DNA of 28,801 bases from a virus: positions 1 to 28,801 of the IMG/VR virus record IMGVR_UViG_3300046697_000085. One strand, written 5' to 3'. The notes below the pieces were generated by a model. The model did not search any database. It was not told the DNA's origin and saw only the letters and a list, made by a program, of their open reading frames with translations. The position numbers and the translations under genes are program-made. Of the stretch, positions 1 through 6,745 are shown in pieces; position 1 is the first letter of the stretch; every line of letters begins with the position of its first letter.

Positions 1-281
1 TCCCACGAGTATTGAGTGAAGGGGGCGTTTCCTTCTCCGGACGGAAGACCGTAGTCTTGTCCGGAACGACGAAGCACGGCGACGTTGGCATTGGTGTCTA
101 TGGGAGCCCGGGCTCCCGAACCGTAAGCCCCGCGAGGAATGGGGAGAAAGAAGTTGCCGGTTCCCGTGTCAGTGCTGATAGTCAGTTGGGTCTCCGCCGC
201 TGTTGAGACGGTTTGGGCCTGAAACTGATTTCGTGCCGTGCCGCTCCGAGAAAACCCGACGATAGAATTTGCGTTTGCCAT
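1..281 (-). CDS. Virion protein paralogue 1 (3' part cut by window edge)
   Basis: The ATG is at 279-281 and 93 codons are visible before the window ends, so the C-terminus is missing. The N-terminus (MANANSIVGFSRSGTARNQF) aligns through its whole visible length with the next gene upstream: both start MANxN, share SGTA(R/K)NQF, a TVxTxxET segment, D(T/V)NANxAV and a YGLPSGE motif. The two genes are therefore tandem duplicates separated by 34 bases. The composition is rich in small and polar residues with no membrane segment, as in phage head-surface or fibre proteins. The exact role is not recognised. An AAAGGATAAAAA ribosome binding region precedes the start. Confidence 0.8.
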   Translation of the reverse strand, partial: MANANSIVGFSRSGTARNQFQAQTVSTAAETQLTISTDTGTGNFFLPIPRGAYGSGARAPIDTNANVAVLRRSGQDYGLPSGEGNAPFTQYSW

Positions 282-315
282 TTTTTATCCTTTGTCCTTG
301 ATTTTCAAAGAGTTA

Positions 316-1029
316 CTAGAGCTTGTCCACCACAAATTCCCGAATCGAGATAGTGCTGGAGGCGGCGTTGCCGAGAGTTACGGAGGCGAGGAAAGACAGA
401 GTTGCGCTGGTCATAGAGCCTACAACGTTCGTAACAACTGTGGGACCTGTGAATTGAGACGTGGTGCCTCCCGCGATGTTGGACGTGTAGCTTCCGGTCA
501 GAACGCCGGAGGTCAAATCCCACACCAAGGTCGCTTCGATCATAAAGTTAAAGCTGACATTAGAGCTACTTTGCGCAATGGCGTAAGCCGCGCCCGTGGT
601 TCCGATAGCGTGATCGCTGGCCAAGGAGGCAGAAGTTCCCTGATACAAATTGAAGATCAGAGTCTGGGCCGCGTTGTGGCCCGCCGTTCCTACGCCGCAG
701 ATACGCACCCTAAACGGACGACCGTCCCACGAACCGACAGCGCCAGAGGCGTTGCTGGACGAGAATTGATCGTTAGTTTCTCCCGAAGGCAGCCCGTATT
801 CGCGGGCGGAGCGTTCGATGACGGCGAAGTTAGCATTGACATCCAAGCCCGTGCTGGACCCCAGAATGGACCCGCCGCCGGGAACAACCACGAAGCAAGT
901 TGTGGTTCCGGCATCGGTGTTAAGGAGCAACGCGGTTTCAACGGTCGTTGCTACTGTTTGAGTTACTGGGAATTGATTCTTGGCGGTTCCGCTTGCGGTA
1001 TAGCCCGCACAAGTATTAACGTTTGCCAT
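316..1029 (-). CDS. Virion protein paralogue 2, 237 aa
   Basis: A 237-residue Ser/Thr/Ala/Gly-rich protein with no signal peptide and no transmembrane segment. Its N-terminal half matches the partial gene that follows it. Its C-terminal half matches the protein at 16278-16910: WDGRPFRV against FDGHLFEV, LIFNLYQG against LLVDLYNA, an x-LVWD/FLWD strand, and the final ISIREFVVDKL against INFKEFVINRI. The three form one family of beta-rich proteins, most plausibly decoration or fibre components, though the function is inferred only from location and composition. The start ATG (1027-1029) has AAAAGGATAAAAA upstream. A hairpin repeat and a second hairpin lie in the leader. Confidence 0.85.
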   Translation of the reverse strand: MANVNTCAGYTASGTAKNQFPVTQTVATTVETALLLNTDAGTTTCFVVVPGGGSILGSSTGLDVNANFAVIERSAREYGLPSGETNDQFSSSNASGAVGSWDGRPFRVRICGVGTAGHNAAQTLIFNLYQGTSASLASDHAIGTTGAAYAIAQSSSNVSFNFMIEATLVWDLTSGVLTGSYTSNIAGGTTSQFTGPTVVTNVVGSMTSATLSFLASVTLGNAASSTISIREFVVDKL

Positions 1030-1060
1030 GTTTTTATCCTTTTGTGATTTGGGTTACACC

Positions 1061-1074
1061 CGGCGGAAATGCCG
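1061..1074 (-). promoter_or_regulatory. Leader hairpin near ribosome binding site (variant copy)
   Basis: Read on the minus strand, CGGCATTTCCGCCG lies 11 bases after the 15-mer repeat and upstream of the start of paralogue 2. It resembles the CGGAGGATTTCCG hairpins found in the same relative place before the scaffold gene and the 110-aa gene, but its arms are less regular. It is listed as a probable third member of that composite leader. Confidence 0.4.
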
Positions 1075-1085
1075 AGGAAAACGTT

Positions 1086-1100
1086 GTCCATTATCCGGAC
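1086..1100 (-). repeat. 15-mer hairpin repeat, copy 1
   Basis: GTCCATTATCCGGAC. This is the copy with the longest stem: the flanks extend pairing to GTTGTCC/GGACAAC (1083-1089 with 1097-1103), seven base pairs around a seven-base loop. It sits between the phosphatase stop (1108) and the paralogue 2 start. Confidence 0.9.
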
Positions 1101-1107
1101 AACTAGC

Positions 1108-1752
1108 TTAGGTGATTGTTTCGGCGTGGGTCTTCGAAGTCGTCAGAGGTTTGAAGATGGGCTCTGCGTCGAGCTTGGACCCGTTGAAGAAAATTGCAAT
1201 AGCTCCACCAGGCGACACAAGGAGATTTTTATGCCCACCCTTTAAGAGTGCGCCTACTTCATGTACAATCGAAGAGTGGGCTACTAAAAGAGGAGGAACT
1301 CCGGTTTTGCTAAACATCTCTACCGCTTGTTGCAGACAGGGGCCAATTCTTTGTTTGAATTCATTGAGGGATTCGCCCCCGGGAATCTGAGTATCCGGAG
1401 ACTCCAAATATGTCTGAAGGTTAGCTTCTGCCTCGGGAGTGCGCTTCTGTCCTGAGAACTCTCCGACATCTAGTGCTCGAAGACTCTCGACTGGGTGAAC
1501 GGACGCCCCGTGAGCCTTGCCCACGATCTCGGCGGTCTTCGTCGCTCGTTGTTTGTCTGAGCAGAATATATGAGACAGTTCGACGTGCTCGAAGAGCTTG
1601 GCCAGTTCCCCCGCTTCTTTTATCCCTACTTTGTCCAAAGGAGGGTTGGCGTTCCCCCGGAACGAGTTAGAAGCATTCAAAGCGGTCTGACCGTGTCGTG
1701 CGACATAAACACACACGGTTCCGGAGCTAGACGGGTTCGGGTCGAGGGGCAT
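1108..1752 (-). CDS. Histidine phosphatase superfamily protein
   Basis: A 214-residue protein of the histidine phosphatase (phosphoglycerate mutase-like) family, whose catalytic His takes up phosphate from small phosphoesters or phosphoproteins. The signature RHG is at residues 19-21 (VYVARHGQTALN). The second Arg is in SDKQRATKTAEIV (R69) and the second His in LLVAHSSIVHEV (H159). The usual family context LxE...GxxEG is present as LRALDVGEFSG (91-101), so the Glu that normally donates a proton is Ala93. D95 or E98 might replace it. The ATG lies inside the end of the preceding gene (26-base overlap), implying coupled translation. Substrate unknown; the gene sits among virion genes. Confidence 0.85.
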   Translation of the reverse strand: MPLDPNPSSSGTVCVYVARHGQTALNASNSFRGNANPPLDKVGIKEAGELAKLFEHVELSHIFCSDKQRATKTAEIVGKAHGASVHPVESLRALDVGEFSGQKRTPEAEANLQTYLESPDTQIPGGESLNEFKQRIGPCLQQAVEMFSKTGVPPLLVAHSSIVHEVGALLKGGHKNLLVSPGGAIAIFFNGSKLDAEPIFKPLTTSKTHAETIT

Positions 1753-2071
1753 TCAGTTCTTCCTTTACTTGGGATGGTCCGTCAGAGAACATGGTGGCTG
1801 TGGTAATGCTTGTGGTCAGGGGCCCGGGCCCAGGTTCGGGAGCGGGGAACTCGAACTGAATCCCATCCAACTCTACTTCCAACTCCTGGACAAGCCCGAA
1901 CAAGTCCGCGTGCTTGACGAAGGGCGACTTTCTGTCTACAAGCAATTCGACAGCGGCCTTTCGGTAGTCCCGGGGGGCGCACTCGTTGCGGGCTAGGTCC
2001 CTGAGAATTTCACTAGACAAAGGCCGCAAATGCCTGTAGCCATCGAAAAACGGGTCAAATGTTTTGGACAT
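1727..2071 (-). CDS. Hypothetical protein, 114 aa
   Basis: Not recognised. The N-terminal two thirds is charged and probably helical (residues 15-75, with acidic stretch VQELEVELDGIQFEF). The C-terminal third is Pro/Thr-rich and likely disordered. The ATG at 2069-2071 is preceded by GAGGAATC, a fair ribosome binding site. It is the first gene after a 320-base non-coding stretch with strong hairpins, and its end overlaps the phosphatase gene, so the two probably form a unit. Confidence 0.7.
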   Translation of the reverse strand: MSKTFDPFFDGYRHLRPLSSEILRDLARNECAPRDYRKAAVELLVDRKSPFVKHADLFGLVQELEVELDGIQFEFPAPEPGPGPLTTSITTATMFSDGPSQVKEELNAPRPEPV

Positions 2072-2290
2072 GATTCCTCAAAAGAGCGAAGATTTGTGTG
2101 GAGAAAAATACAGGCCGGAGATTCTCTCAGTGTTAGATCGGCTTGCCCGGCTTGTTCTCTGGATAGTTAGGCTAAGGGATCACCTGTCGCCCAACCGGCC
2201 TTCGATACAAACCAGCCAAAATAGTCTCCACGTCTCCTCGGGGCTAACGAGAACACGCTTCGGCTCCTGCTGAAACTACGGCCTGCGGAA

Positions 2291-2305
2291 GTCCATTATC
2301 TGGAC
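2291..2305 (-). repeat. 15-mer hairpin repeat, copy 2
   Basis: GTCCATTATCTGGAC, flanked by A and T so that the stem is five base pairs. It lies 90 bases after the KTSC stop codon, just beyond the GC-rich hairpins. Confidence 0.85.
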
Positions 2306-2306
2306 T

Positions 2307-2388
2307 AAAATTGAAGGGTCCCGGCGCGGCGAAAGGAGGAGAACTCCGCGCCGGGCGACCGCTGCAAAATAAGAAGGTATAGCAGCGG
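2307..2388 (-). terminator. Double hairpin after KTSC gene, possible terminator
   Basis: On the minus strand the KTSC stop is followed by a CCGCTGC/GCAGCGG stem and then by a CCCGGCGCGG/CCGCGCCGGG stem with a 16-base loop. ACCCTTCAATTTTAG follows, a weak T-rich tail. It could be an intrinsic terminator, an mRNA-stabilising 3' structure or a leader element of the next unit. Confidence 0.45.
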
Positions 2389-2395
2389 CCAATTT

Positions 2396-2617
2396 TTAAC
2401 TTACTCTAGTGAACTCGTGTTTGCCCCGGATGTTGGCGTGGAAGAAATCTCCATGACTGTCCGCTTCTCCGAAGGCTATGGCTTTATCTTGAGGAACGTT
2501 GTGATATGCGTATTTGCCGCCGGAGTTCAAAGTCAAGACCAGGCGCTCGGCTTGCGGGTCATACGTGGCGGCCTGTACCTGGGTACTCGGTTTCAAACGG
2601 AAGGGGATGTCGGCCAT
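2396..2617 (-). CDS. KTSC domain protein, 73 aa
   Basis: Nearly the whole protein is a KTSC domain: TQVQAATYDPQAERLVLTL, then SGGKYAYHNVP, then the characteristic SHGDFFHANIRGKHEF end. KTSC domains are found in phage and plasmid proteins and are linked to lysyl-tRNA synthetase-like and nucleic-acid contexts; the biochemical role is not settled. The ATG at 2615-2617 is chosen because GGAAGGAACAAA precedes it. A longer frame to 2659 has no such site. It overlaps the preceding micro-gene by 25 bases and closes a run of coupled small genes. Confidence 0.85.
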   Translation of the reverse strand: MADIPFRLKPSTQVQAATYDPQAERLVLTLNSGGKYAYHNVPQDKAIAFGEADSHGDFFHANIRGKHEFTRVS

Positions 2618-2769
2618 TTTGTTCCTTCCGGGACCATTTCGTCCAGGATTAAATTGCATCCGCCTTCTCGACAGATTTTGAAAAGAATTTGTTGGTGTGG
2701 GGGAAGTTCTTCCAAAATCTCGTCAAATTCTTTTTCAGAAGCAGTTTGTAGCAATGGTGTTAGGTCCAT
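2593..2769 (-). CDS. Small acidic protein, 58 aa
   Basis: The reading frame starts MDLTPLLQTASEKEFDEILE and continues with an amphipathic, probably helical segment and a Cys pair (residues 33 and 39). The start codon overlaps the stop of the upstream micro-gene (TAATG), and the end overlaps the KTSC start, so translation is probably coupled. ATAATGGAC at its start repeats half of the 15-mer repeat. Function unknown. Confidence 0.65.
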   Translation of the reverse strand: MDLTPLLQTASEKEFDEILEELPPHQQILFKICREGGCNLILDEMVPEGTKWPTSPSV

Positions 2770-2891
2770 TATTTCTCTGCTTTCTTGTCAACTTTTCGGA
2801 CAACAATACTCCCATCTGAGTTCCGCAGAGCAATTCCTTTGTGCTGGGGAAGGGGACGGAAGTCGGGAGGAAAGAGGACGTAATAGTCCAT
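2769..2891 (-). CDS. Small protein, 40 aa, start codon inside a repeat copy
   Basis: Forty codons beginning MDYYVLFPPDF, ending basic (VRKVDKKAEK). The ATG lies within repeat copy 3 and is preceded by AAAGGAG at a normal distance, so the repeat arm fills the gap between ribosome binding site and start. The stop of the upstream gene and this start overlap as TAATG, and so do its own stop and the next start. Function unknown. Confidence 0.65.
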   Translation of the reverse strand: MDYYVLFPPDFRPLPQHKGIALRNSDGSIVVRKVDKKAEK

Positions 2892-2900
2892 TATCCGGAC
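2886..2900 (-). repeat. 15-mer hairpin repeat, copy 3 (stop/start overlap)
   Basis: GTCCATTATCCGGAC with A/T flanks. Read on the minus strand it supplies the TAA of one micro-gene and the ATG of the next (GGATAATGGAC). Confidence 0.9.
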
Positions 2901-2983
2901 TCCTTTATATTGGCACCAAAGGCCAGGTAGATCAGACAGCTAAAAGCGACGGACAGCCCGAGGATGGTTAAGAAAAACTTCAT
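2891..2983 (-). CDS. Single-pass membrane micro-protein, 30 aa
   Basis: MKFFLTILGLSVAFSCLIYL is followed by ten more residues: one hydrophobic transmembrane segment after a Lys. The start overlaps the upstream stop as TGATG, and the stop lies in repeat copy 3. It might be a lysis accessory or inner-membrane protein, but size and hydrophobicity alone do not decide this. Confidence 0.6.
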   Translation of the reverse strand: MKFFLTILGLSVAFSCLIYLAFGANIKESG

Positions 2984-3087
2984 CACTTTTTCTTCGGCTT
3001 CTTCTTGGTCTTGGGCCTGGGTTTGGCCCCGTAGTAGGTGGCTGTCGTATTGGGGAGGGCCGGGCCGGTTGTTACTGAGGCTTGCAT
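2983..3087 (-). CDS. Lys-rich micro-protein, 34 aa
   Basis: The start ATG (3085-3087) follows AAGGAGACTAA, a strong ribosome binding site, which supports the gene despite its size. The last 13 residues are nearly all Lys, Pro and Arg (KPRPKTKKKPKKK), typical of a nucleic-acid-binding tail. It overlaps the gene upstream by 16 bases and the membrane micro-protein downstream by one base. Confidence 0.7.
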   Translation of the reverse strand: MQASVTTGPALPNTTATYYGAKPRPKTKKKPKKK

Positions 3088-3230
3088 TTAGTCTCCTTCA
3101 AAAGCTCTTCGGCATCGGCAAGTAGCTCTTCGCACGCAGAGCAGGTACAACCACAATCTTCGTCAAGCCAAAGGTGGACCAGGAACCGGAGTTTCTCCGC
3201 TGCTAGTTTGTATTTTTCAAGGTCGGTCAC
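3072..3230 (-). CDS. Small Cys-containing protein, 52 aa, GTG start
   Basis: The GTG at 3228-3230 is chosen because CCAAGGAG lies six bases before it and because GTGA overlaps the stop of the endonuclease gene. The body is helical and acidic with a CGCTCSAC cluster (residues 28-35) that could bind a metal. Function unknown. Confidence 0.7.
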   Translation of the reverse strand: MTDLEKYKLAAEKLRFLVHLWLDEDCGCTCSACEELLADAEELLKETKCKPQ

Positions 3231-3766
3231 GCAGGCTCCTTGGAAAAGGTGTCCATCCAATCGGCTATAAGGCGGTGCTCGGCGGCCAAACCTTCATTCT
3301 TGATTCTGTTGGCTCGATATGAAATTACGGCCACATTCCCAGGAACATAGCCAAAAGCCGGATTGAGACGGTCAAGGCTGGGAGAGCTATTTCGGGTCTC
3401 CATATCTCCAAACTCTAAACGAAGTCCCAGGATAGGACAGAACTCTGGAATCTTTATGTCGGATTCCGTAATCGTACAGGAAACTCCAGATTTCTTGCAA
3501 CGCTGCTTGGCCAACTTAAGAAGACCCTTGGCCGGATTATCTTTCAAGGCTTGCTTCTGTCGGGCCATCTGCTGTTTGGCCTGCTTGGGGTAAGAAAGAT
3601 TCTGACGTTGGCGGATGACCTTTTGATTGGCCGCGTAGTGTTCTTGGCCATATTTTTTCGTGCATTCTCGGCACCAAGATTGAAGGCCACCAAGTTTCTT
3701 TCCAAATTCGTTTGTGGATTTTTCCAATCCACACTTCTTACAAATCTTTGTTTCCATTTTGCTCAT
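3227..3766 (-). CDS. HNH/endonuclease VII-like mobile endonuclease, 179 aa
   Basis: The N-terminus carries a four-Cys zinc module (CKKCG at about residue 9 and CRECTKKYG at about 33). The C-terminal half has FCPILGLRLEF and then SLDRLNPAFGYVPGNVAVISYRANRIKNE. That Asp-Arg/Gly-Tyr-Val-Pro-Gly-Asn arrangement is known from phage HNH-related nucleases. It lies immediately after the capsid gene, behind its own promoter and a strong leader hairpin, like a mobile gene inserted between structural genes. The start at 3766 is ATG with GGAGAG close by; a second ATG nine bases later is possible. Confidence 0.75.
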   Translation of the reverse strand: MSKMETKICKKCGLEKSTNEFGKKLGGLQSWCRECTKKYGQEHYAANQKVIRQRQNLSYPKQAKQQMARQKQALKDNPAKGLLKLAKQRCKKSGVSCTITESDIKIPEFCPILGLRLEFGDMETRNSSPSLDRLNPAFGYVPGNVAVISYRANRIKNEGLAAEHRLIADWMDTFSKEPA

Positions 3767-3790
3767 CTCTCCATGAGGTTAGGGGCCTCC

Positions 3791-3816
3791 GGGGCCTGCG
3801 GGAGAGCGCAAGCCCC
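3791..3816 (-). promoter_or_regulatory. Strong leader hairpin before the endonuclease gene
   Basis: On the minus strand GGGGCTTGCG pairs with CGCAGGCCCC across a six-base loop: ten pairs, one a T-G wobble. It lies between promoter P1 and the endonuclease start, with no T tract after it. It could reduce read-through or translation or stabilise the 5' end. Confidence 0.65.
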
Positions 3817-3841
3817 TTTGACCGTTATTCCAACTAAAACC

Positions 3842-3871
3842 ATTGTACCACAGTCGCCTGCGATATGTCAA
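3842..3871 (-). promoter_or_regulatory. Promoter P1 (sigma70, extended -10)
   Basis: Minus strand: -35 TTGACA (3866-3871), 18-bp spacer, TGG-TACAAT -10 (3842-3847). TGTGGTACAATG recurs at four other promoters here. Transcription would begin near 3834 and read the endonuclease and the micro-genes. Confidence 0.85.
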
Positions 3872-3901
3872 GCCTCAGTTGAAATTATTTTCACAGGTTC
3901 C

Positions 3902-4885
3902 TTAGCTGCTGGAAGTCTGTGATTGCAAACGTCTTAGGGTCATTACGCTGCCCGGACGAAGCGTGTTGGTGTAACGGACGTTGTAAGAAACCCAGCCGCC
4001 AATTTGCCGTGCTGGATCGCTCACACTTCCCTGCTCAGGAGCGGCCTGTATAAAAAGCTTATAATTTTTGGAGCCATCGGCTGGATTCTTCCCGAGGAAC
4101 ACGGAGAAGATAGCGTCTTCGCCGAAAATATAGGTGTTGTAGTACGTATTTCCGGAGATCGTCACTGATGGAGCGGTCGTACTTTGTTTGAACGTCACGC
4201 CAGCAAACGAGATAACATCCTCGTTCTTCGGCAGTTCAAACAGCATCGCACGCATTGAGTCGTCACGCTTGATAATGTCAGTCAGACCATTGTAAGACGT
4301 GTCGTTCAAAATGTCGCGTACAACCGAGGGGTGAATAATTCCACCGAACTTGTTGTCCACGAGGGGCCGTGCGTTTACGGCAACCAGAGACTGCGCAGCA
4401 GAACGAACGTTGTTGGCAGTCAGGTAGGAGCCGTTTGCGAGTTGGATGTTGACCAGGGCGTCAACCGCAACTGCCGAGTCAGCGGTAAGCTGGACAAGGG
4501 TGTTGAGGGTGAGGGCCAGACGGTAGTTCAACTCATTCGCCAGATTCTGAAGCAGACCCGGGTCGTCGATGGCCACGTCAAGCGCCAAGTCCGAGCTATT
4601 GATAAAGTCAGCGTACTGACCAATCGTAGCCACGATCTTGTTGCTGGACTCGGAAATTGGCGAGCCCACTGTGCCTTCAGCGGCCTGGTTCAGGTTAGCT
4701 GCAAGCAGAGCGTAGGTGTAGAACTGAATCTGGTTTCCTTGGCGCAACGGCAGCGGACGCTGCTTGGTCATGCTAAGGTAGGGAGTGTTTGCCTTCAGGT
4801 TTGGAATCGCTTCCCGCTCGTAGTGAATTGCAACCAAGTTGGGAAGTGCGCCCGAAGTAAGAATTGATGCTGGTGAATAGCTCAT
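3902..4885 (-). CDS. Major capsid protein, N4-gp56-like
   Basis: A 327-residue protein with the pattern of HK97-fold coat proteins of the N4-gp56 type. It has a hydrophobic N-terminus followed by a Gln/Gly turn (LPLRQGNQIQFYTY), a long central alpha segment (about 85-135), a mid region with IIHPSVVRDIL, and the closing GGWVSYNVRYTNTLRPGSVMTLRR typical of the family. It follows the scaffold-like gene, as in most tailed phages. The ATG has AAAGGAG upstream. It forms the capsid shell. Family assignment is from recalled motifs. Confidence 0.85.
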   Translation of the reverse strand: MSYSPASILTSGALPNLVAIHYEREAIPNLKANTPYLSMTKQRPLPLRQGNQIQFYTYALLAANLNQAAEGTVGSPISESSNKIVATIGQYADFINSSDLALDVAIDDPGLLQNLANELNYRLALTLNTLVQLTADSAVAVDALVNIQLANGSYLTANNVRSAAQSLVAVNARPLVDNKFGGIIHPSVVRDILNDTSYNGLTDIIKRDDSMRAMLFELPKNEDVISFAGVTFKQSTTAPSVTISGNTYYNTYIFGEDAIFSVFLGKNPADGSKNYKLFIQAAPEQGSVSDPARQIGGWVSYNVRYTNTLRPGSVMTLRRLQSQTSSS

Positions 4886-4903
4886 ATAAGCTACTCCTTT
4901 GTT

Positions 4904-6052
4904 TTAGTTAGAGCGCCGAGCTTTCGACATCTCCCGAGAAACACCACCAAGTAATTGCTTGATCTGTGCGTCGGACATGTTTTCTAGCTCCTCGGCTGAG
5001 GGCGCTTTGGGGGCTTCCGGGGGTGCGACGGGTGTTACGTCGGTGTTCCGGAGTCCCATAGCCGCTCTCGGGCGCGTCACCACTTGAACAATCCGTTCGT
5101 TGGGGCGCGGCGCAGGCAGTGCCGGTTCGTTGGGTTGAACCGCTACCGGCGGAGGGGTTTCCACTTGTGGTGGAGCTTGTTTGGGAAGTCTGGGGGCCTG
5201 AACCATTAAATCGTCGCTGCTCAGGTCTTCAAAAGCTTCCTCAATATTTTCGACAGTCCATTGTCCGTTCGTGTGTAATTCGAACATATCGGCATCGGAC
5301 TTGCCGAGCTTAAATTTGCTTAGCCACTGGACTAGCCGGTTGAAATTCTTGGCTTCTCTGTCCGGATAGTAGTCCGGATTCTTCCGCAGAAAGTCTTGAC
5401 AAACTAAATCGGTTTGAATCTGCGCTTCGGCCAGGGACCCTCTTTGTGCGCGGGAAAGAACGTCGTCCATTGTTACGCCGCGAGTTTTCAGAAGCAAGAA
5501 GTCTTGCGCCGCTTCCGGGTCGGATTCCAGCAAGGTCTTGTACTCAAAAATCTCGTCGGCAGTCAGTCTCCTCTTGGACGTAGCTTGCTGAGACGGGGCG
5601 AGAACCGGGGCCGCTGGAGTAGAACTGAACTTCAGCTTTGCATTCTGCTCTCGAATTTTCTTTGTGGCGTTCGCCTGCGCCTTCAAGATATTGAGCACCA
5701 ATTCGTTCTTGGTCTTTCCCCAGTAAATCTGAGGGCTGCCTGTGGGCCCCGCAACAGAGCCTTTCCACTGCCCCTTGTCTTTCTCCAAGGAGAGCAAGGT
5801 GCCGTCCTCCAGTTCCAGAGTTTCTGGAACATCGGGCTCTTGGGGTGGCGGGGGCGGAACAACCGGCTCTTCCTCCAAGGGCTCCGGCTGCGGGTAGTTT
5901 GTAACTATATTCGGAACAAGGAGCGGGTGTTCTTCGAGAAGGTCGGGGTCGATTTCGTCCAGACGTTGCGATCTTAGATCAACGTTAGTGAAGGGGTCAA
6001 CGCTTCCATCGGGGTTTAATGCCCAGGGATCAAGGGTTAATTGCTGTGCCAT
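4904..6052 (-). CDS. Scaffold-like head morphogenesis protein, 382 aa
   Basis: No enzyme motif is seen. The protein has a Pro-rich acidic region (about residues 50-80), a Lys/Gln-rich central helical part, further Pro/Val-rich linkers and a short basic C-terminal helix (LLGGVSREMSKARRSN). Acidic/helical composition with a basic C-terminus, directly upstream of the capsid gene and downstream of the portal, is the usual profile of a scaffolding protein. The start is ATG with TAGGAGACAG before it, preceded by two conserved leader hairpins. Confidence 0.65.
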   Translation of the reverse strand: MAQQLTLDPWALNPDGSVDPFTNVDLRSQRLDEIDPDLLEEHPLLVPNIVTNYPQPEPLEEEPVVPPPPPQEPDVPETLELEDGTLLSLEKDKGQWKGSVAGPTGSPQIYWGKTKNELVLNILKAQANATKKIREQNAKLKFSSTPAAPVLAPSQQATSKRRLTADEIFEYKTLLESDPEAAQDFLLLKTRGVTMDDVLSRAQRGSLAEAQIQTDLVCQDFLRKNPDYYPDREAKNFNRLVQWLSKFKLGKSDADMFELHTNGQWTVENIEEAFEDLSSDDLMVQAPRLPKQAPPQVETPPPVAVQPNEPALPAPRPNERIVQVVTRPRAAMGLRNTDVTPVAPPEAPKAPSAEELENMSDAQIKQLLGGVSREMSKARRSN

Positions 6053-6063
6053 TCTGTCTCCTA

Positions 6064-6078
6064 CCGGAAATCCTCCGG
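6064..6078 (-). promoter_or_regulatory. Hairpin abutting the scaffold gene ribosome binding site
   Basis: On the minus strand CCGGAGGATTTCCGG folds to a five-base-pair stem with a GGATT loop, directly before TAGGAG and the ATG. Part of the stem-loop (GGAGG) is itself a good ribosome binding sequence, so folding could hide it. The same hairpin occurs before the gene at 12167-12499. Confidence 0.6.
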
Positions 6079-6092
6079 CACGGGTTGGGTTT

Positions 6093-6107
6093 GTCCATTA
6101 TCCGGAC
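6093..6107 (-). repeat. 15-mer hairpin repeat, copy 4
   Basis: GTCCATTATCCGGAC, three bases after the stop codon of the 74-aa gene and 14 bases before the RBS hairpin of the scaffold gene. Confidence 0.9.
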
Positions 6108-6110
6108 GGG

Positions 6111-6335
6111 TTAGTAATTAGAACAGGTAACTGTCCAAGGGTAAGGAGACGGGTCCCAAATATTCGGCGATGGGTAGCCCGGCCACGGTGGATAAGAAGG
6201 AACCGGCACTGCGTTTTTGCGCCCGCAGCATGGGCAGTATCCGCAAGCAGGACAAACGTGTTGCGCTTGCTGAGAGAGGTCTAAGCCCCACAAAGATTGC
6301 GCCCCGCTTGCGTTTCCTACTAAATTCTCGTCCAT
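6111..6335 (-). CDS. Small Cys-rich zinc-binding-like protein, 74 aa
   Basis: A CPACGYCPCCGR cluster at about residues 28-39 gives two overlapping CxxC knuckles, enough for a zinc site. The rest is Pro/Trp/Tyr-rich and probably unstructured. Start and upstream stop overlap as TAATG. The gene sits in the head-gene block between the portal and the scaffold. Function unknown. Confidence 0.65.
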   Translation of the reverse strand: MDENLVGNASGAQSLWGLDLSQQAQHVCPACGYCPCCGRKNAVPVPSYPPWPGYPSPNIWDPSPYPWTVTCSNY

Positions 6336-6745
6336 TACACTCCCCCTATCGCAGCTTTGACATCTGCCGCTTTATAGGCACCCTTCAACCAGAGAGTAAC
6401 TTCCTCGGAAGGGTTCGCAGCAAACTCAATTGCCTTCTCTATGTCTTGCTGAAATTTAACGAACTGGTCGTCCAAAGCAGAGGCTGCGGCGTGGACAGTA
6501 GGAACTGTTGGGTCTCCCGGCGGAAGATCGACCAGGGTTTGAACCGCTTTGTCTCGGTAGTCCTGCAAGGTCTGTATTACCGTGTTCCAGCCGGGATGAT
6601 TGACCACCGTCCGAAGTTCGCGGCCTTTGTTGTATAACTCCAACTCTCCTTCGATGTTGGAAAAGTCTGCGTCGGGTTCGGTTGGAAAGTCGCTGGTTAC
6701 TGGACCGTAAGTTGCGTACCCGGAGAAAGGAATCTTAGGAGGCAT
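6335..6745 (-). CDS. Hypothetical head-region protein, 136 aa
   Basis: Not recognised. It is acidic, soluble and probably helical from about residue 30 onward (QTLQDYRDKAVQTLVDL; KFQQDIEKAIEFAAN). It overlaps its neighbours by one base downstream and eleven upstream, so it is co-translated with the portal-proximal genes. Confidence 0.65.
   Translation of the reverse strand: MPPKIPFSGYATYGPVTSDFPTEPDADFSNIEGELELYNKGRELRTVVNHPGWNTVIQTLQDYRDKAVQTLVDLPPGDPTVPTVHAAASALDDQFVKFQQDIEKAIEFAANPSEEVTLWLKGAYKAADVKAAIGGV

Larger units (their letters stand above)
2072..2395. other. Non-coding interval with two hairpins and a repeat copy
   Basis: This 324-base stretch has no convincing reading frame on either strand; a 69-codon plus-strand frame has no ribosome binding site and unlikely composition. 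It holds repeat copy 2 (2291-2305), a perfect 10-bp stem (2320-2329 with 2346-2355) and a 7-bp stem CCGCTGC/GCAGCGG (2359-2365 with 2382-2388). From 2290 down to 2072 I see no further structure apart from the ribosome binding site of the next gene. Confidence 0.6.

Noticed and set aside
238-1047. Long plus-strand open frame of 269 codons
   Set aside because: It is antisense to virion paralogue 2, which has conserved paralogues and a ribosome binding site. The plus frame has low-complexity Arg/Gly/Ser composition typical of a shadow.
2064-2273. Plus-strand frame of 69 codons in the non-coding interval
   Set aside because: No ribosome binding site, isolated on the wrong strand, unlikely composition.
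4331-4867. Plus-strand frame of 178 codons opposite the capsid gene
   Set aside because: The minus-strand frame is a recognisable capsid protein; the opposite frame has no ribosome binding site or motif.
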